Assembly (NCBI GenBank): GCA_009746045.1
Contig: RPFO01000568.1
Span: forward strand, 1-64,000
From: Mesostigma viride
Taxonomy: Eukaryota > Streptophyta > Mesostigmatophyceae > Mesostigmatales > Mesostigmataceae
DNA: 64,000 nt
Direction: 5' to 3'
Part shown: positions 50,501 to 64,000 of the stretch, piece by piece
How the letters are laid out: every line of letters begins with the position of its first letter
Numbering within the stretch: position 1 is the stretch's first letter
Translations under genes and position numbers: made by a program
The notes under the pieces: model-generated
Seen by the model: the letters and a program-made list of their open reading frames with translations, nothing else
Database searches by the model: none
Told to the model about the DNA's origin: nothing

Positions 50501-53500
50501 GCGGGCCACACAACATGGGACAGGTGGTCTAGCGGAGACCTACACCTTTGGAAGGTGTTCTGTAGGCATTCACCGAGCCCAGGTGTTCATGTCGTCTAGT
50601 CCCAGCCGTATCCTAGCATGGGGTTGTAGTGGATTCTGCAGTGCCGCTTGGCTGTGAACGTTCAGGCCGACCTTGTTGCACATCTTGCACATCCCTCATC
50701 CCGCATACCGCGGCTGCAACGGCGCTCAGCGCCCTAAATCCTTCATCCATGGCCCGAAATGTCCACGGCCCATCCATGGCCCAAAATGTCCACGGCCCAT
50801 CCATGGCCCAAAATGTCCACGGCCCACACTACATAAGAATGTTGCAAACAACTTGGGTCCTAATACAGTCTAAGCCACCTCAAATTATTATTGGGGTCAC
50901 TTGCCACATCAAAACCTCCTCTGTCCTTGGTGTGGGCCTCACTTACTATGCTTGGCGGCATAGTATCTAAGACCTACTACCCACTGCCTACCACCCACAA
51001 CCTACCAGCTGCCACCTACCACCTACTGCAACCAGGTTGGCAAATATGGTACCCGCGTTACTACGTGGGGCCTGAAAAATACGCCGGGAAAAAATACGCC
51101 GGGCAAAAATACGTGTTTTGTGACTATAAATGCAAAGAACTTTGAGGCACCTTCAATAGAAAGACATGAGAAAAGATAAGTATAAAAAGAGATAGCCATA
51201 ATGATCAATATGAGCATAGTGACATGCCCTCCACAAACACCTACAGACAGGCATGTTGGTCCGTTACCATTTAACCCCCCAACCCCCACCACTACCCCCT
51301 GATTCAAGGAAACAAAAAGGAAAGTGGAATTTACCTATGTCAAATACAACCATGGCAAATTGTGAAGCACCTCAAGACCTTTCTTTTGAGCGAAGAACAG
51401 GTCAGTTGTGATAAGAATTGCGACAGCTATAGCCGTTACAGCGCTGCAGTTTTGCCCAAGTCCGGTAGGCGTATTTTTTTAAAAACGCGTATTTTGGACG
51501 GTCCGCAAAGGTACGCGCATTCCCGTATTTTTGCGGCTCAGTACGGTGTATTTGCCAACCTGGTACTGCAATCTCTACTGCCTACTAGCTACTCTCGGCA
51601 TACACCTGCACCCAGGAACAATCACAATCATGTGCCCACCTGTACCCAAGCGAACACACCCTCCGTGCGCACGCCAAACCGCTCCGCGCGTGCGTGCACG
51701 GCCACCAGGTGCCCGTCGCCAGCATCAACGCTGATCACGTCCCGCCCCAGCGTGCGCGCGTACAGCTCGCGCGACCCCGCGGCCAGCGCACGCAGCGCCT
51801 GCGAGTGCCGCGAGAAACTGGCATCCGACACAGAGTCGCCCTCGTCTGGGCGATCCGCCTTGACACCGATCGCGCTGAACGACGACTCCTCCTGCGTCTT
51901 GAGCGGCGCCCTACTTGCATCTTCCGCTGCGGGCAGGTTGCGGCGCTCCTTGCCGGCGCCCGGCCTCGCGCTCTGTGCCCCCTGGAACTGCGCATCCGAT
52001 TCGTCCACGGCAAGCTCTCCATGTGAGACCCAACCGGCGGCTCTGCGCACACCTGACGCGCCCTGGGTGCTGTCATCCGGCACGGCAACATACTCCTGTC
52101 TGCTGGATCCTGCATGCACGGCCCGCCCCGTCACAGTCGAGTCTCCGGCCATGGTCGAGTCCTCGGCCACGCTGCCGCCGCGGACGGGCGCTTGGAAGTC
52201 AACGTCTTGTACGTGGTCCAAGCGGCAGCGCAGCAGGGGGAGGACGAGCACCTGCGTGGCGACGGCGGCCAGCACACCTGTGCAGCACGCCAGGCCCAGC
52301 ATTGCCGCCTTGCTGAAGCGGGCCGTGATTCTTGCGCTCAGCTCGCCAAAGCCCTGCGCGCAATGGGCCGTGCCGATGGAGCATCCATTGGAAGGGTCAA
52401 GGGAGCATTCATTGGGAGGGCGTCCGTGCATGCATGCATGTGCGGTTGAGGACACAGGCGCGGCTATGAACGTACCTGACTGCGCTCACTCGACTGCGCG
52501 GAAACAAGTTGACTTCTCACCCCACAGCTCTCATGCAACAGTCTAAGGCACAGACTGCCCCCGACCCTGAACCCTGAACCCTGAACCCTGAACCCTGAAC
52601 CCTGAACCCTGAACCCTGAACCCTGAACCCTGAACCCTGAACCCTGAACCCTGAACCCTGAACCCTGAACCCTGAACTCGTTCAGACTCACCCCATCCAA
52701 AACCCCAACATAATACAGTTGTGGTGGTTGACACTACCTGGAAATGGTTGTATGATATGGTAGTGCGAGTCTACAACAACAGATAACCGGACTTATGCTA
52801 ACCCTCCCATCCAGGTCCTCTCCTCCTCCTCCCCCCATGCCTCCAGAAAATACCCTATCTCAGGCCGCCTTGGCACTGCCATGGGTCAATACAAGGGGAA
52901 TCTCACCTTTGCAATGTTAAATGGGCTCCATTGCACACCTTGTGCATCCCACTCATCAATCATGAAAATGAGCCGCTACAAAAGCTAGATACTGGCGATT
53001 GCCCCCTAACTGTGATATTGGTGGTGTGTCGCGTAAGCACAGGACATGAACAGATATAACAAAGCCACCGGGTAATACCCCTCGTTGCACAGGATCTACA
53101 TGAACGGTAGCCACTAGGTAAGTAACCTTGAAGAAAGAAAGCCTGAACCACATGAAGACGTAAACACCGGATAAATGACCACGTAGTGCATGAACCAGAT
53201 TACACCCCGCTGGGCATAGCCACACATGCTGGCCTTGTAGCCCTGAGCGTTGACCACTGTGCGGTGATCACCGACGAACCTTGTAGAACATGAACCACAT
53301 GATCAACACCATGGTGACTGCGCGAATGCAGCCACGCCACGCGCGGTGGTGCACCATGTCATGCGTGCCAAGCAGGGAGAGGGGCCCGCATGGCCAAAGG
53401 CAGGGGCACATTGCCGCGTGGGCATGCATCCCCCAGGAGGGAATTGTACACCACAAAAGCAGGCAGTGGCACAAAAGATCAAGTGCAAAAACTGAGCAGA

Positions 53501-56500
53501 TAAAATGGGACTCGTTAGGTGCAGCTGGCAGAGCCGAAATAAACATACTTAAGCATTCACTAGTAATGCAAGATGAAGTATCGGGCCCAGATGCCAAGCG
53601 TCAACACAAGCTCGCCTGCAAGGAAAAGGAGATTGACAAGGAAAAAAGAGGGAGAGCATCATGGGTAGAACGTGAACTCCAAATGCTCGGGGAAAGGAAT
53701 TCACTCTCCCAAAAGGTCATGCATATAGATATACTATACTATAGATAGGTATACTATATAAATAGATAGGTATACGATATAGATAGGTATACTATATTCC
53801 AACACAGACGGCATAACTGCAGAGTTGGATGCTGGCATATACAAGTTGAAATGTATGCCTTGGCCTCACTCATAACAAGGCCAAACAGAAAACCAAGAGT
53901 CTATGTCATGTTTGACCATCGCACCCTGGAACCAGACAACTTGTCGAGCATCTCTCCTCGGGTACCTCCAATCAAACAGCTATCAAACAGTCATGAGGCA
54001 AACATGACGCAGAAACAATAACAAGGACACATACACCAACTCAACAATGGATGCAAGGGCAAAAGTAAAGTAAGACAGCAGCGAGACACTTTGCTGCTTG
54101 CTGTAAAGGCCACCAATTGAGACCCACACGCACCGAACATGTAAAGGGGCATCGCCCACAGTGCCTTCTTGTACGTGTCGCTCCCTAGAGAGTTTGGCCG
54201 CAGCACCAAGTACTTGGTGGGCAGGTAGATCGCGGCCGCGGCCAGCCCCGCGAGCACCGGGGAGATGGCCCACCCCACGACGATGCCGACGACGCCCGAG
54301 TTCCAGGTGCCCCACCTGATCGCGCTCTGAGTTCAGGGTACATGTAGGGGCCGCAAAGGTCAAGGGCACGTGATTGTGATCTGCGTTCAGGATGCATGTA
54401 GAGACAGCAATGGTCAAGGGTTTACCCGATTTGATAACAGGCTCTAATCTTGCAGGTTTACCCGATTTGATAACAAAATCTATCAGGCAGGTTTACCCAA
54501 TTTGATAACAAAATCTATCAGGCAGGTTTAACCAATTCGTTAACTGGCAAAAAGTTCTAATCTTATTACTATAGGCCCCACACACCAAGGGAAGTCGCAG
54601 CTAAGATGATAACACCAGAAAGTTGCACTCGACTGCACACCTCGGAGAGGCTTTTGCAAAGTTGGGCAGTTCGGGATGCCGTGGGATCAGGAGACCTCGC
54701 TACACCCACTGTGAATGTGCAAGGTCCCGAGTTTGACTCCTGGTGAAGTCATCGTTTACACTATGGTAGTATAAATAGATAGATCGTTAGGCAGTACAGC
54801 GTGCGTAAACAGAGTCTGACATGCTCCACTGCGTCACGATCTGCGAGTGCATGCGAGAGTGGAAGGGGAGAGTCACAACGCAAAGCATGCCATATCAACT
54901 TGCCCATGCAGGCGAAGAGGAGGTCTAGAAGGCGTTGCATGTCAACTGGCCACACCAAAGGGAAGTAGAGGGCTAGAAGGCAACGATTCCACTGGGCCAC
55001 GCACGTGGAAGAACAGATCACTTTACGCACAGCATGTCACCAACTGGCCTGCGTGCCCCACTGCGTCACGCGCTGGGGTACCAGCCGTAAAGGCCGTAAA
55101 CTTGAAGGTAAATGGCACGTCCATCCAAATCATAAATTCCCTTTACACTACAGTGAAATTTATACTACAGTGAACCTTATGCTACAGTGACCTTTATGCT
55201 ACTTGTTCACAGCTAGTTGCAAACTGTCGAACATAAACTGCCATACTGCCGGCGCTATACTTGCAAGAAACAAATAATCTCCCCATGGCTGCAGCGACGA
55301 GCCGATCCCGCTCTGCATGTGGCGCATGCCATGAATCTAGGGCAGGGCGACCATGCACCCAAGGCTAGCACGCACTCGCAGGAAAGCCCATTAATGAATC
55401 ATTGAAACCTAGCATGGTTGACTGATCAGAAGGTGGAGCAATTTAAAGATTGAGTGATTGAAGGCGGACAGATGGTGAGAATTCAAGGATTGAAAGTTTG
55501 AAAGACTGAATGATTGCTTGGTTGATTGATTGAATGAATGGTTGACTGATAAAGTTTGTAAATTAATAAAGTTTATAAATTAATAAAGTTTATAAATTAA
55601 CCGTGGGGCTTCTCAATGGACAACTAGTCCACCAGGTGGGTCAGAGGGCAGGGGGTTCCACCATGGGTACGGACGGAGGAGCACAAAGTGTTGGGAAATT
55701 CAAAACCTTAATGATGCCACCACATACTCTACTAACTACTCAGATAGGATATAAATAAGCACAACTATGTTACTGCTCCTTGCATCAACCTATTGCGCTG
55801 TACACACCGACGCGAACGCGACCAACCCATGGGCACACGGGGACCAAACCATCTCGTTGACACACCAACGCGAACGCGACCAACCCATGGGCACACGGGG
55901 ACCAAACCATCTCGTTGACACACCAACGCGAACGCGACCAACCCATGGGCACACGGGGACCAAACCATCTCGTTGACACACCAACGCGAACGCGACCAAC
56001 CCATGGGCACACGGGGACCAAACCATCTCGTTGACACACCGACGCGAACGCGGCCAACCCATGGGCACACGGGGACCAAACCATCTCGTTGACACACCGA
56101 CGCGAACGCGACCAACCCATGGGCACACGGGGACCAAACCATCTCGTTGACACACCAACGCGAACGCGACCAACCCATGGGCACACGGGGACCAAACCAT
56201 CTCGTTGACACACCAACGCGAACGCGACCAACCCATGGGCACACGGGGACCAAACCATCTCGTTGACACACCAACGCGAACGCGACCAACCCATGGGGGA
56301 CCAAACCATCTCGTTGACACACCGACGCAAACGCGACCAACCCATGGGGGACCAAACCATCTCGTTGACCTGCCTATCCCATCATGCTCAGGAGCACCAC
56401 ATATAGTAGTATTTGAAAGATGAATAGTTGGTAGGAAAGTTGAAGCAAGCACCAATCCTTCCAACGTCAAACGTGATCCCAGTGCCCATGAAAAAATAAA

Positions 56501-59500
56501 TGAAAATCGACATAATGACAGGGCACCAATAAATCACCACCACCAGAGTTATCATCTCACCGTTCCGCCCATGGCCATCCCCACGCCCACCACGGCGCCC
56601 ACAATGGCGTGCGTGGAGGAGACAGGCATGCCGTACACCGTTGCCTGCACGCGTGACGAGGAGTGACGGATGGAGAGCATGCAGGCAGTGATGCTCATAG
56701 TGCTAACAACATGGCGTGCCTACCCCATTGCCTGCACACACACGCAAGGCATGCATGGTGCCACATGCACGATGGGGTGGACACCGGGTTGCACAGCAAG
56801 GGTGAAAATGTTGCCGTACACAGCTGCCTGCACACACAATGCAGGATGGGCCGTTGCGCACGCGGGTAGGCATTATCAGGGACATGCATGGCAAGCCCAT
56901 AAAGATCATGGGGCAGTGGTTCATGGACGTGGGACATGGAATTATCGCTTCAATCATGCGCAGCGCGGGGAGCCCTGGTTCCCCAGGAGCTTTTTTGAGG
57001 ATCATTCATGTTCTTATAGACATGGAAAATACATCCTTAATTTCGGGGCACCGAGGACTGGGATCGCGGGGTGGCCCTTGTCAAGGATCGTTCCCTTGTC
57101 CTTCTTTGGGGGTCACGGGGCACCGAGAACAAAGGGGGGTCAGGGTGTCCAGCATCGGTATGTCATGGTTTGTGCGCAGTGCTTGGATGAGCGGCATGCG
57201 ACCGGCTACTGCACATCTGGGTTCGCCGATGACCTCCAGGGCCTGTGATCTTTGGGTTTGATTTGTCTATCTTTCATAGACATCATACACCTTTGGCAAC
57301 ACACAGCCCCCCCCCTCCCCCCCAGCATCCGCCCCTTGGGGTGCCCTTCTGGTGCTGACCTCTTTTTTCCCCCTTGAAGTTACTCTTCCTTTTCCTTACG
57401 GCCTCGCTTCTATTCTTAATCTTTCTTTGTTCCTTGTTCCTTCTGCGCTTGCCCGCGCACCTCAGACGGTCTGTGCGCATCTGCTCATCCTGTGGAAGGT
57501 TGTCATGGCGAAGAGCCACGAGGCAAATGCCCTGATTGGGTGCATGGCGCGCCCTACGAAGTATTTTCGTATAAACACCCCTACACTTTTACGTATTAAC
57601 ACCCTTACGCTTTTCATGAAGATGCTGGCGAATGGCAAGCAGGAGGGAATAGAGCTGCTAATAAATGATGCAGTATGTAGTTCCAAGACGATTGCACCGG
57701 GAAAAGTGATGCCAGCATAAACGCTGGCTTTACTCTCAGACACTACGCCTTGCACATGCTGCCCCTACCCCTGCAATTACAATTTTTACTGCGCAAGATC
57801 AGCCATGCCACCTGGATGGGATTGCTAGCTATGATAAACAATGCTACCACCAGCGCTGCAAAAAAGTGCAACCCTTCTTTCTGGTAAATGGCACACGCAC
57901 ATTTCATGCACATTCCATACACGAGCCACTTCTACCGATGCATTGAGCTGCACTGGCCCTGGACTTAGGTTCCGCTATCCTTGATGGGGAAAGCAACTAT
58001 CGTTCATATAGTCGGGGTTTAGATATAACTTCTCGACAAGATTTTGTTAATATTTTATACCACCTTGATACGATGGACATAACTACCACCCAGCAGCAGA
58101 GTTCTACAGAGAAAATGAATAGGCATCACTCACCGTGTTGACCCATAGCGAGCTCCCAACGAGCGCGCATACCATCGCCAGCATGAGCGTGTCCACCTGG
58201 TTTGCTGCGCACCATCCGGCCGTGTGCGCCCAACAGCAGTGCCCCATAGATATGCATCGATGTGCCCCATGGAATGGAGTGTGCGCCCAACAGCAGTGCC
58301 CCATAGATATGCATCGATGTGCCCCATGGAATGGAGTGTGCGCCCAACAGCAGTGCCCCATAGATATGCATCGATGTGCCCCTTGGAATGAAGTGTGCGC
58401 CCAACAGCAGTGCCCCATAGATATGCATCGATGTGCCCCATGGAATGGAGTGTGCGCCCATGCTAGGTAGAACATGGCAAGGGGAGCGGCGCGTCCACCT
58501 GGCTCTTTGCGGCCACAGGGACCCGCACAGGACTTCGACAGGTCAGGTACGACAACAGCTCGTTACGTCATGCCTAGGGTGCTGCACCCTATAAGAGAGA
58601 CATGCTGTGAGGTTCCCACCGTTCGAGCGGCAGGCAACCCAACCAGGCTGCCATTAATTAGGTAGGGTAATGGTCTGCAGCGGCAGGTGCTTGTGTCTGC
58701 GGATTCACAACTTTTGAGCTGCAACTGTTGCGAAGGCCGGGTCGGTCCCATGTGGAAGGGGTCGGTCACATACCACTAATCTCTGGTTACTCTCTCCTTA
58801 CGGCATCTTGCGCACCCATGTCACTGCTATCGTCCGCATCCAGCGGTGGCCCGGTTCACACCATTGCAAGCAGCGGACCGCAAAATTTTACAAATATACA
58901 GAACTCGGCATGGAGCAAGCTGCCGTGCATCTACGATGGGATAGCCACGGCATGCGTAGTGTGGTCTCTCATGACTCATGATGTGACTTGGTGGTCTCCC
59001 ATGAATCATACATAGGAGCTGGTCTTATCCTAGTGAACAGACTGGGGTCATCCCACGATCAACACATGGGGGGCGCCACGCTGGGGTCATCATACATAGG
59101 AGCTGGTCTTATCCTAGTGAACAGACTGGGGTCATCCCACGATCAACACATGGGGGGCGTCACGCTGGGGTCATCCCACGATCAACAAATGGGGGGCGTC
59201 ATGCTGGGGTCATCATACATAGGAGCTGGTCTTATCCTAGTGAAAAGACTGGGGTCATCCCACGATCAACACATGGGGGGCGTCACGCTGGGGTCATCCC
59301 ACGATCAACAAATGGGGGGCGTCATGCTGGGGTCATCATACATAGGAGCTGGTCTTATCCTAGTGAACAGACTGGGGTCATCCCACGATCAACACATGGG
59401 GGGCTTCACGCTGGGGTCATCATACATAGGAGCTGGTCTTATCCTAGTGAACAGACTGGGGTAATCATACGATCAACCGATGGTGGGCTTCAATGCCAGT

Positions 59501-61065
59501 TCATGGCCTCTGTGAAAGGACTCGCTATGATCTTAGAACCAACTAGTTAGTACCAACAAAATCTAGGAAATAGGACTGCCGTATTCATCAATCAATGAGT
59601 GCAAGTGAATTATTTCTCCATTCCCCGGATAGGAAGATTTGAGAAAGGCAGTAAGGTACAAGCTGCACCCCACACATGCATGGTGGACAACATCCACCTC
59701 TGGCATGCACCACGGGCATGCATCAACAAGCATTTTCATGCAGGGAACAATCATCCTGGGCATGCGCAGATCAACGCCTCTCCTCCATGGCCTCGCTCCA
59801 TGCACTGAAGGCGGTAAATTATCAACCAGCATAAGCTAATCTTTTGCCAAACTGATGGGCACAATGGGGCGCAGTGGGGCATGGCGCTGCACGGTGGGGC
59901 ACGTGCGTGGTCCCTGGTGTGAGGCAGCGCCCCGGTTCAGACTGCACACAATGGACCACGAGCCAATACCTTCAGATAGCACAAAATGTGAGCTCTGGGA
60001 TACCACAGAGCGGGAAAGATATAGATAAATGAGAACATACTGCTACGAGAATGAAAAGCTATTTGCCAACACCACCAGATCTCAACAGAGAGTATACTTG
60101 GCCCCGGGGCTCCCCTCATGCCAACACGCAAACACAAGGAGGTGGCGTCGCATGGCAACACGCAAGCACAAGGAGGAAGTGTTCCCTCGTATGTTAATGC
60201 GATGAAGAGAGCCCACACGTGCTGCGAGGCAATCTGCACTAGGTGACCCATCCTCGACAGACCCTAAACAGGAAAATTGAGCAACGCAAGCATGCCAGAT
60301 CTCCTTTGCGGCCGTTCCAAGCTTGGCACTGGATTCGTTGTCCACATCGTCGCGTAGCTGCAGCAACACGATGTTTTCTGGCATACGCAGGCTTTTGGTT
60401 CCCGCCGCACATTTGAAAGTGCTGTCCTCCGGCTTTTTGCCTTTGCACTGTGTGCAGTTCTTGGACGTTTGGAATCATGGCATGGCTAACGTAATGGCTG
60501 ACTAGCTAGACCTTTTCAGTGGTTTTCCATTTGCGGGTATTTCCTCGTAAATGGCGGGAGAGCGATCGCAGCAATGGTGCTCACCACTAGACACTTCCGG
60601 CCAGTTAGGCTCGAAACACACGCCCTGATCAAGCATGCTGTTTCCGGCCCCACCGTCTAGGTCATCTAGTCGCTCTACACGTACGCCAGCCATAATTTCA
60701 ATGCACACGGATACACATTTCCATCACCATACATCTTCATCATCCTGAACGACTCGAACACGCGGACAAGATAACGGCAGGCTCGAGCTACCATGGTCCG
60801 GATTCTCCCGATTTCTAGCCTGAGCTGGTTGTCTCCTTGATACACACCCCACGTGGCGGCGGGCACCTGCTCCCCACGGGGCATGGTCTTGCTGACATCA
60901 GGAATATGGGCAACATCACACGGTTAGAAGCCGAGTCAGATTACTCACGTACCAAACGTGGCGGCGGACAGCACACTCCCCGCAATTGTCCCAGTGACCG
61001 ACTTGCCCAGCGCGACCGAGCCAGTAAACTCCATGACGGCGGCGATGGCCATGGCTTGCCACAGC
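47562..61065 (-). CDS. PHO4/PiT-family phosphate transporter, nine exons, N-terminus outside window
   Basis: Exons in gene order: 61065-60953, 58204-58134, 56644-56561, 54326-54134, 53317-53280, 52353-51640, 49856-49730, 48511-48288 and 47822-47562. All have GT donors and CAG acceptors, and the phases join to 607 codons plus stop. PiT proteins import inorganic phosphate with Na+ or H+ across a membrane. Family marks: EFTGSVALGKSVTGTI; LMLAMVCALVGSSLWVNT; YGMPVSSTHAIVGAVVGVGM; WAISPVLAGLAAAAIYLPTK; a ~200-residue hydrophilic loop in the 238-codon exon; the second PiT signature AHGANDVANAVGPLA; PSRGFAMELGTVLSVLIATV then GLPVSTTQCITGAVVFVGLC; GAVNWRMVSWTLFGWVLTVP. The first signature (GANDVANAFG) and leading helices are missing; they should lie beyond the CAG tract. 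Introns carry a MITE, minisatellites, a telomere-like array and Penelope copy D. It looks intact. Confidence 0.92.
50748..50826. repeat. 27-bp minisatellite in PHO4 intron
   Basis: Three copies of CCATGGCCC.AAATGTCCAC plus GGCCCAT, in the intron between the 238-codon exon and the GANDVANA exon. Confidence 0.85.
51032..51563. mobile_element. 532-bp MITE with 15-bp TIRs and 8-bp target duplication
   Basis: The inverted ends CCAGGTTGGCAAATA (51032-51046; reverse complement 51549-51563) are perfect. The flanking direct repeat TACTGCAA is at 51024-51031 and 51564-51571. Subterminal AAATACG motifs recur at both ends (AAATACGCCGGG twice on the left; CGTATTTT on the right). The 8-bp duplication and CAGG-type end suggest hAT. 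It lies inside the PHO4 intron 51639-49857, so it was tolerated there. Confidence 0.9.
52565..52676. repeat. (CCCTGAA)16 / (TTCAGGG)16 telomere-like array in PHO4 intron
   Basis: Exactly sixteen perfect 7-bp units, 112 bp. On the gene strand it reads TTCAGGG, one base from the TTTAGGG telomere repeat of plants and many algae. It sits 211 bp upstream of the 238-codon exon, in the intron 53279-52354. Confidence 0.95.
53722..53800. repeat. AT-rich short tandem repeat in PHO4 intron
   Basis: Irregular copies of GATAGGTATACTATATA and ATAGATAGGTATAC, in the intron between the WAISPVL exon and the 38-bp exon. Confidence 0.8.
54432..54545. repeat. ~35-bp minisatellite in PHO4 intron
   Basis: About three copies of GCAGGTTTACCC.ATTTGATA plus ACAAAATCTATCAG, next to the exon ending at 54326. 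Confidence 0.8.
55140..55205. repeat. ~19-bp tandem repeat in PHO4 intron
   Basis: Four imperfect copies of CTACAGTGAACCTTATG. A further AATTAATAAAGTTTATA repeat occurs at 55560-55600. Confidence 0.7.
55803..56372. repeat. 58-bp minisatellite in PHO4 intron
   Basis: Ten units: eight of 58 bp (CACACC.ACGCGAACGCGAC then CAACCCATGGGCACACGG then GGACCAAACCATCTCGTTGA) and two shortened at the end that lack GCACAC. 58 is not a multiple of three, so the long open frames through it are artefacts. It lies 189 bp downstream of the exon at 56561-56644. Confidence 0.93.
58223..58459. repeat. 57-bp minisatellite next to a PHO4 splice acceptor
   Basis: Four full copies of TGTGCGCCCAACAGCAGTGC then CCCATAGATATGCATCGATG then TGCCCCATGGAATGGAG. 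The array starts 19 bp upstream of the 71-bp exon (58134-58204), so it occupies the region where the branch site and polypyrimidine tract would be. Confidence 0.93.
59010..59466. repeat. Compound minisatellite in PHO4 intron
   Basis: Higher-order array: a block beginning CATACATAGGAGCTGGTCTT and a shorter block CTGGGGTCATCCCACGATCA with ACA(C/A)ATGGGGGGC alternate, giving units near 84 and 120 bp. About four or five copies. Confidence 0.88.
60292..60842 (+). mobile_element. Penelope-like element 3' UTR copy D in PHO4 intron
   Basis: It matches 30908-31464 closely (ATGCCAGATCTCCTTTGCGG to CTCCTTGATA), opposite in strand to the host gene. Only the 3' UTR is present, a strong 5' truncation. It lies in the intron between the first two visible exons. 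Confidence 0.9.
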
Positions 61066-61288
61066 CTGCACATGGTGTCCGCACGCATCCACGCAACAGC
61101 GAATGAGTGGCAAGGGGAGGCATATGGTGATTGGCCGAGGCGTGGCAATGCGAGGTGGGTAAACAGTATGCATACGAGGTGACATGAAGTACCACAATAG
61201 GTACCAGTTGGCTAGTCTAATCACACACATTCGTGCCTCTAATAATAGCGAGGACGGCCCGGTGCAGTACATGTGCGATGTAGCAAAG
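61066..61288. other. PHO4 intron segment before the CAG tract
   Basis: No exon for the expected N-terminal helices (first GANDVANA signature) was found here on the minus strand. The segment is treated as intron. Confidence 0.5.

Positions 61289-64000
<2,712 letters not shown>

Noticed and set aside
52464-52734. GSGFRVQ repeat proteins
   Set aside because: Translations of the TTCAGGG array.
55765-56470. Three overlapping long open frames (190-226 codons) on the minus strand
   Set aside because: They are the 58-bp minisatellite read in all three frames; the array lies in an intron.
58104-58475. Open frames of 103-123 codons in several frames
   Set aside because: They are the 57-bp minisatellite next to the real 71-bp exon.
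55803-59466. CRISPR-like arrays
   Set aside because: Repeats are contiguous minisatellites without unique spacers, and the locus is eukaryotic.

Overview
The window is a eukaryotic nuclear locus, most likely from a green alga (chlorophyte). The evidence is: GT-AG introns in two genes that can be rebuilt phase by phase; a Penelope-like element with an N-terminal GIY-YIG nuclease, the arrangement described for the 'Chlamys' elements of the green lineage; a TGTAA motif 46 nt past a stop codon, as in green-algal poly(A) signals; and a 16-copy TTCAGGG array related to TTTAGGG telomeres. The algal assignment is an inference. No rRNA, tRNA or CRISPR locus was recognised.

Layout. 1-1028 is an almost pure G/A tract. 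2876-5726 (+) is a complete five-exon gene for a KRTCAP2-like subunit of oligosaccharyltransferase. A weak exon of another gene lies divergently upstream. 6.2-13.6 kb is nested transposon debris: SINEs, a LINE with APE endonuclease and RT remnants, a hAT-type nonautonomous DNA transposon inside that LINE, and Penelope fragments. 14.8-15.3 kb (-) holds a small LEA-like reading frame with an in-frame TGA. 18,214-26,835 (-) is a Ty3/gypsy chromovirus with 703-bp LTRs that differ at one base and an ATTAA target duplication, but with the first half of its reverse transcriptase missing and two extra ORFs after pol. 27.0-31.46 kb (+) is a Penelope-like element with an intact 1018-codon ORF. An inverted, 5'-truncated copy lies at 34.07-36.05 kb, and a stray LINE ORF1 sits between them. 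36.2-44.5 kb is more LINE and SINE material. 47,562-61,065 (-) carries nine exons of a PHO4/PiT phosphate transporter; its N-terminal exons lie outside. Its introns hold a MITE, the telomere-like array, several minisatellites and a Penelope 3' end. From 61,289 to the window edge the sequence is a perfect CAG tract of about 2.69 kb.

How it fits together. The two recognisable host genes act in N-glycosylation and phosphate uptake and are not functionally linked. The rest is a retroelement landscape. The most interesting pattern is a small hairpin with a conserved GTTG (or CAAC) loop and covarying stems. It is found at least twelve times, mostly next to TTAATTAA or AAATT tails. It forms the 3' end of the LINE and also of a SINE family with a tRNA-like head. 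This suggests that the SINE borrows the LINE machinery through a shared 3' structure.
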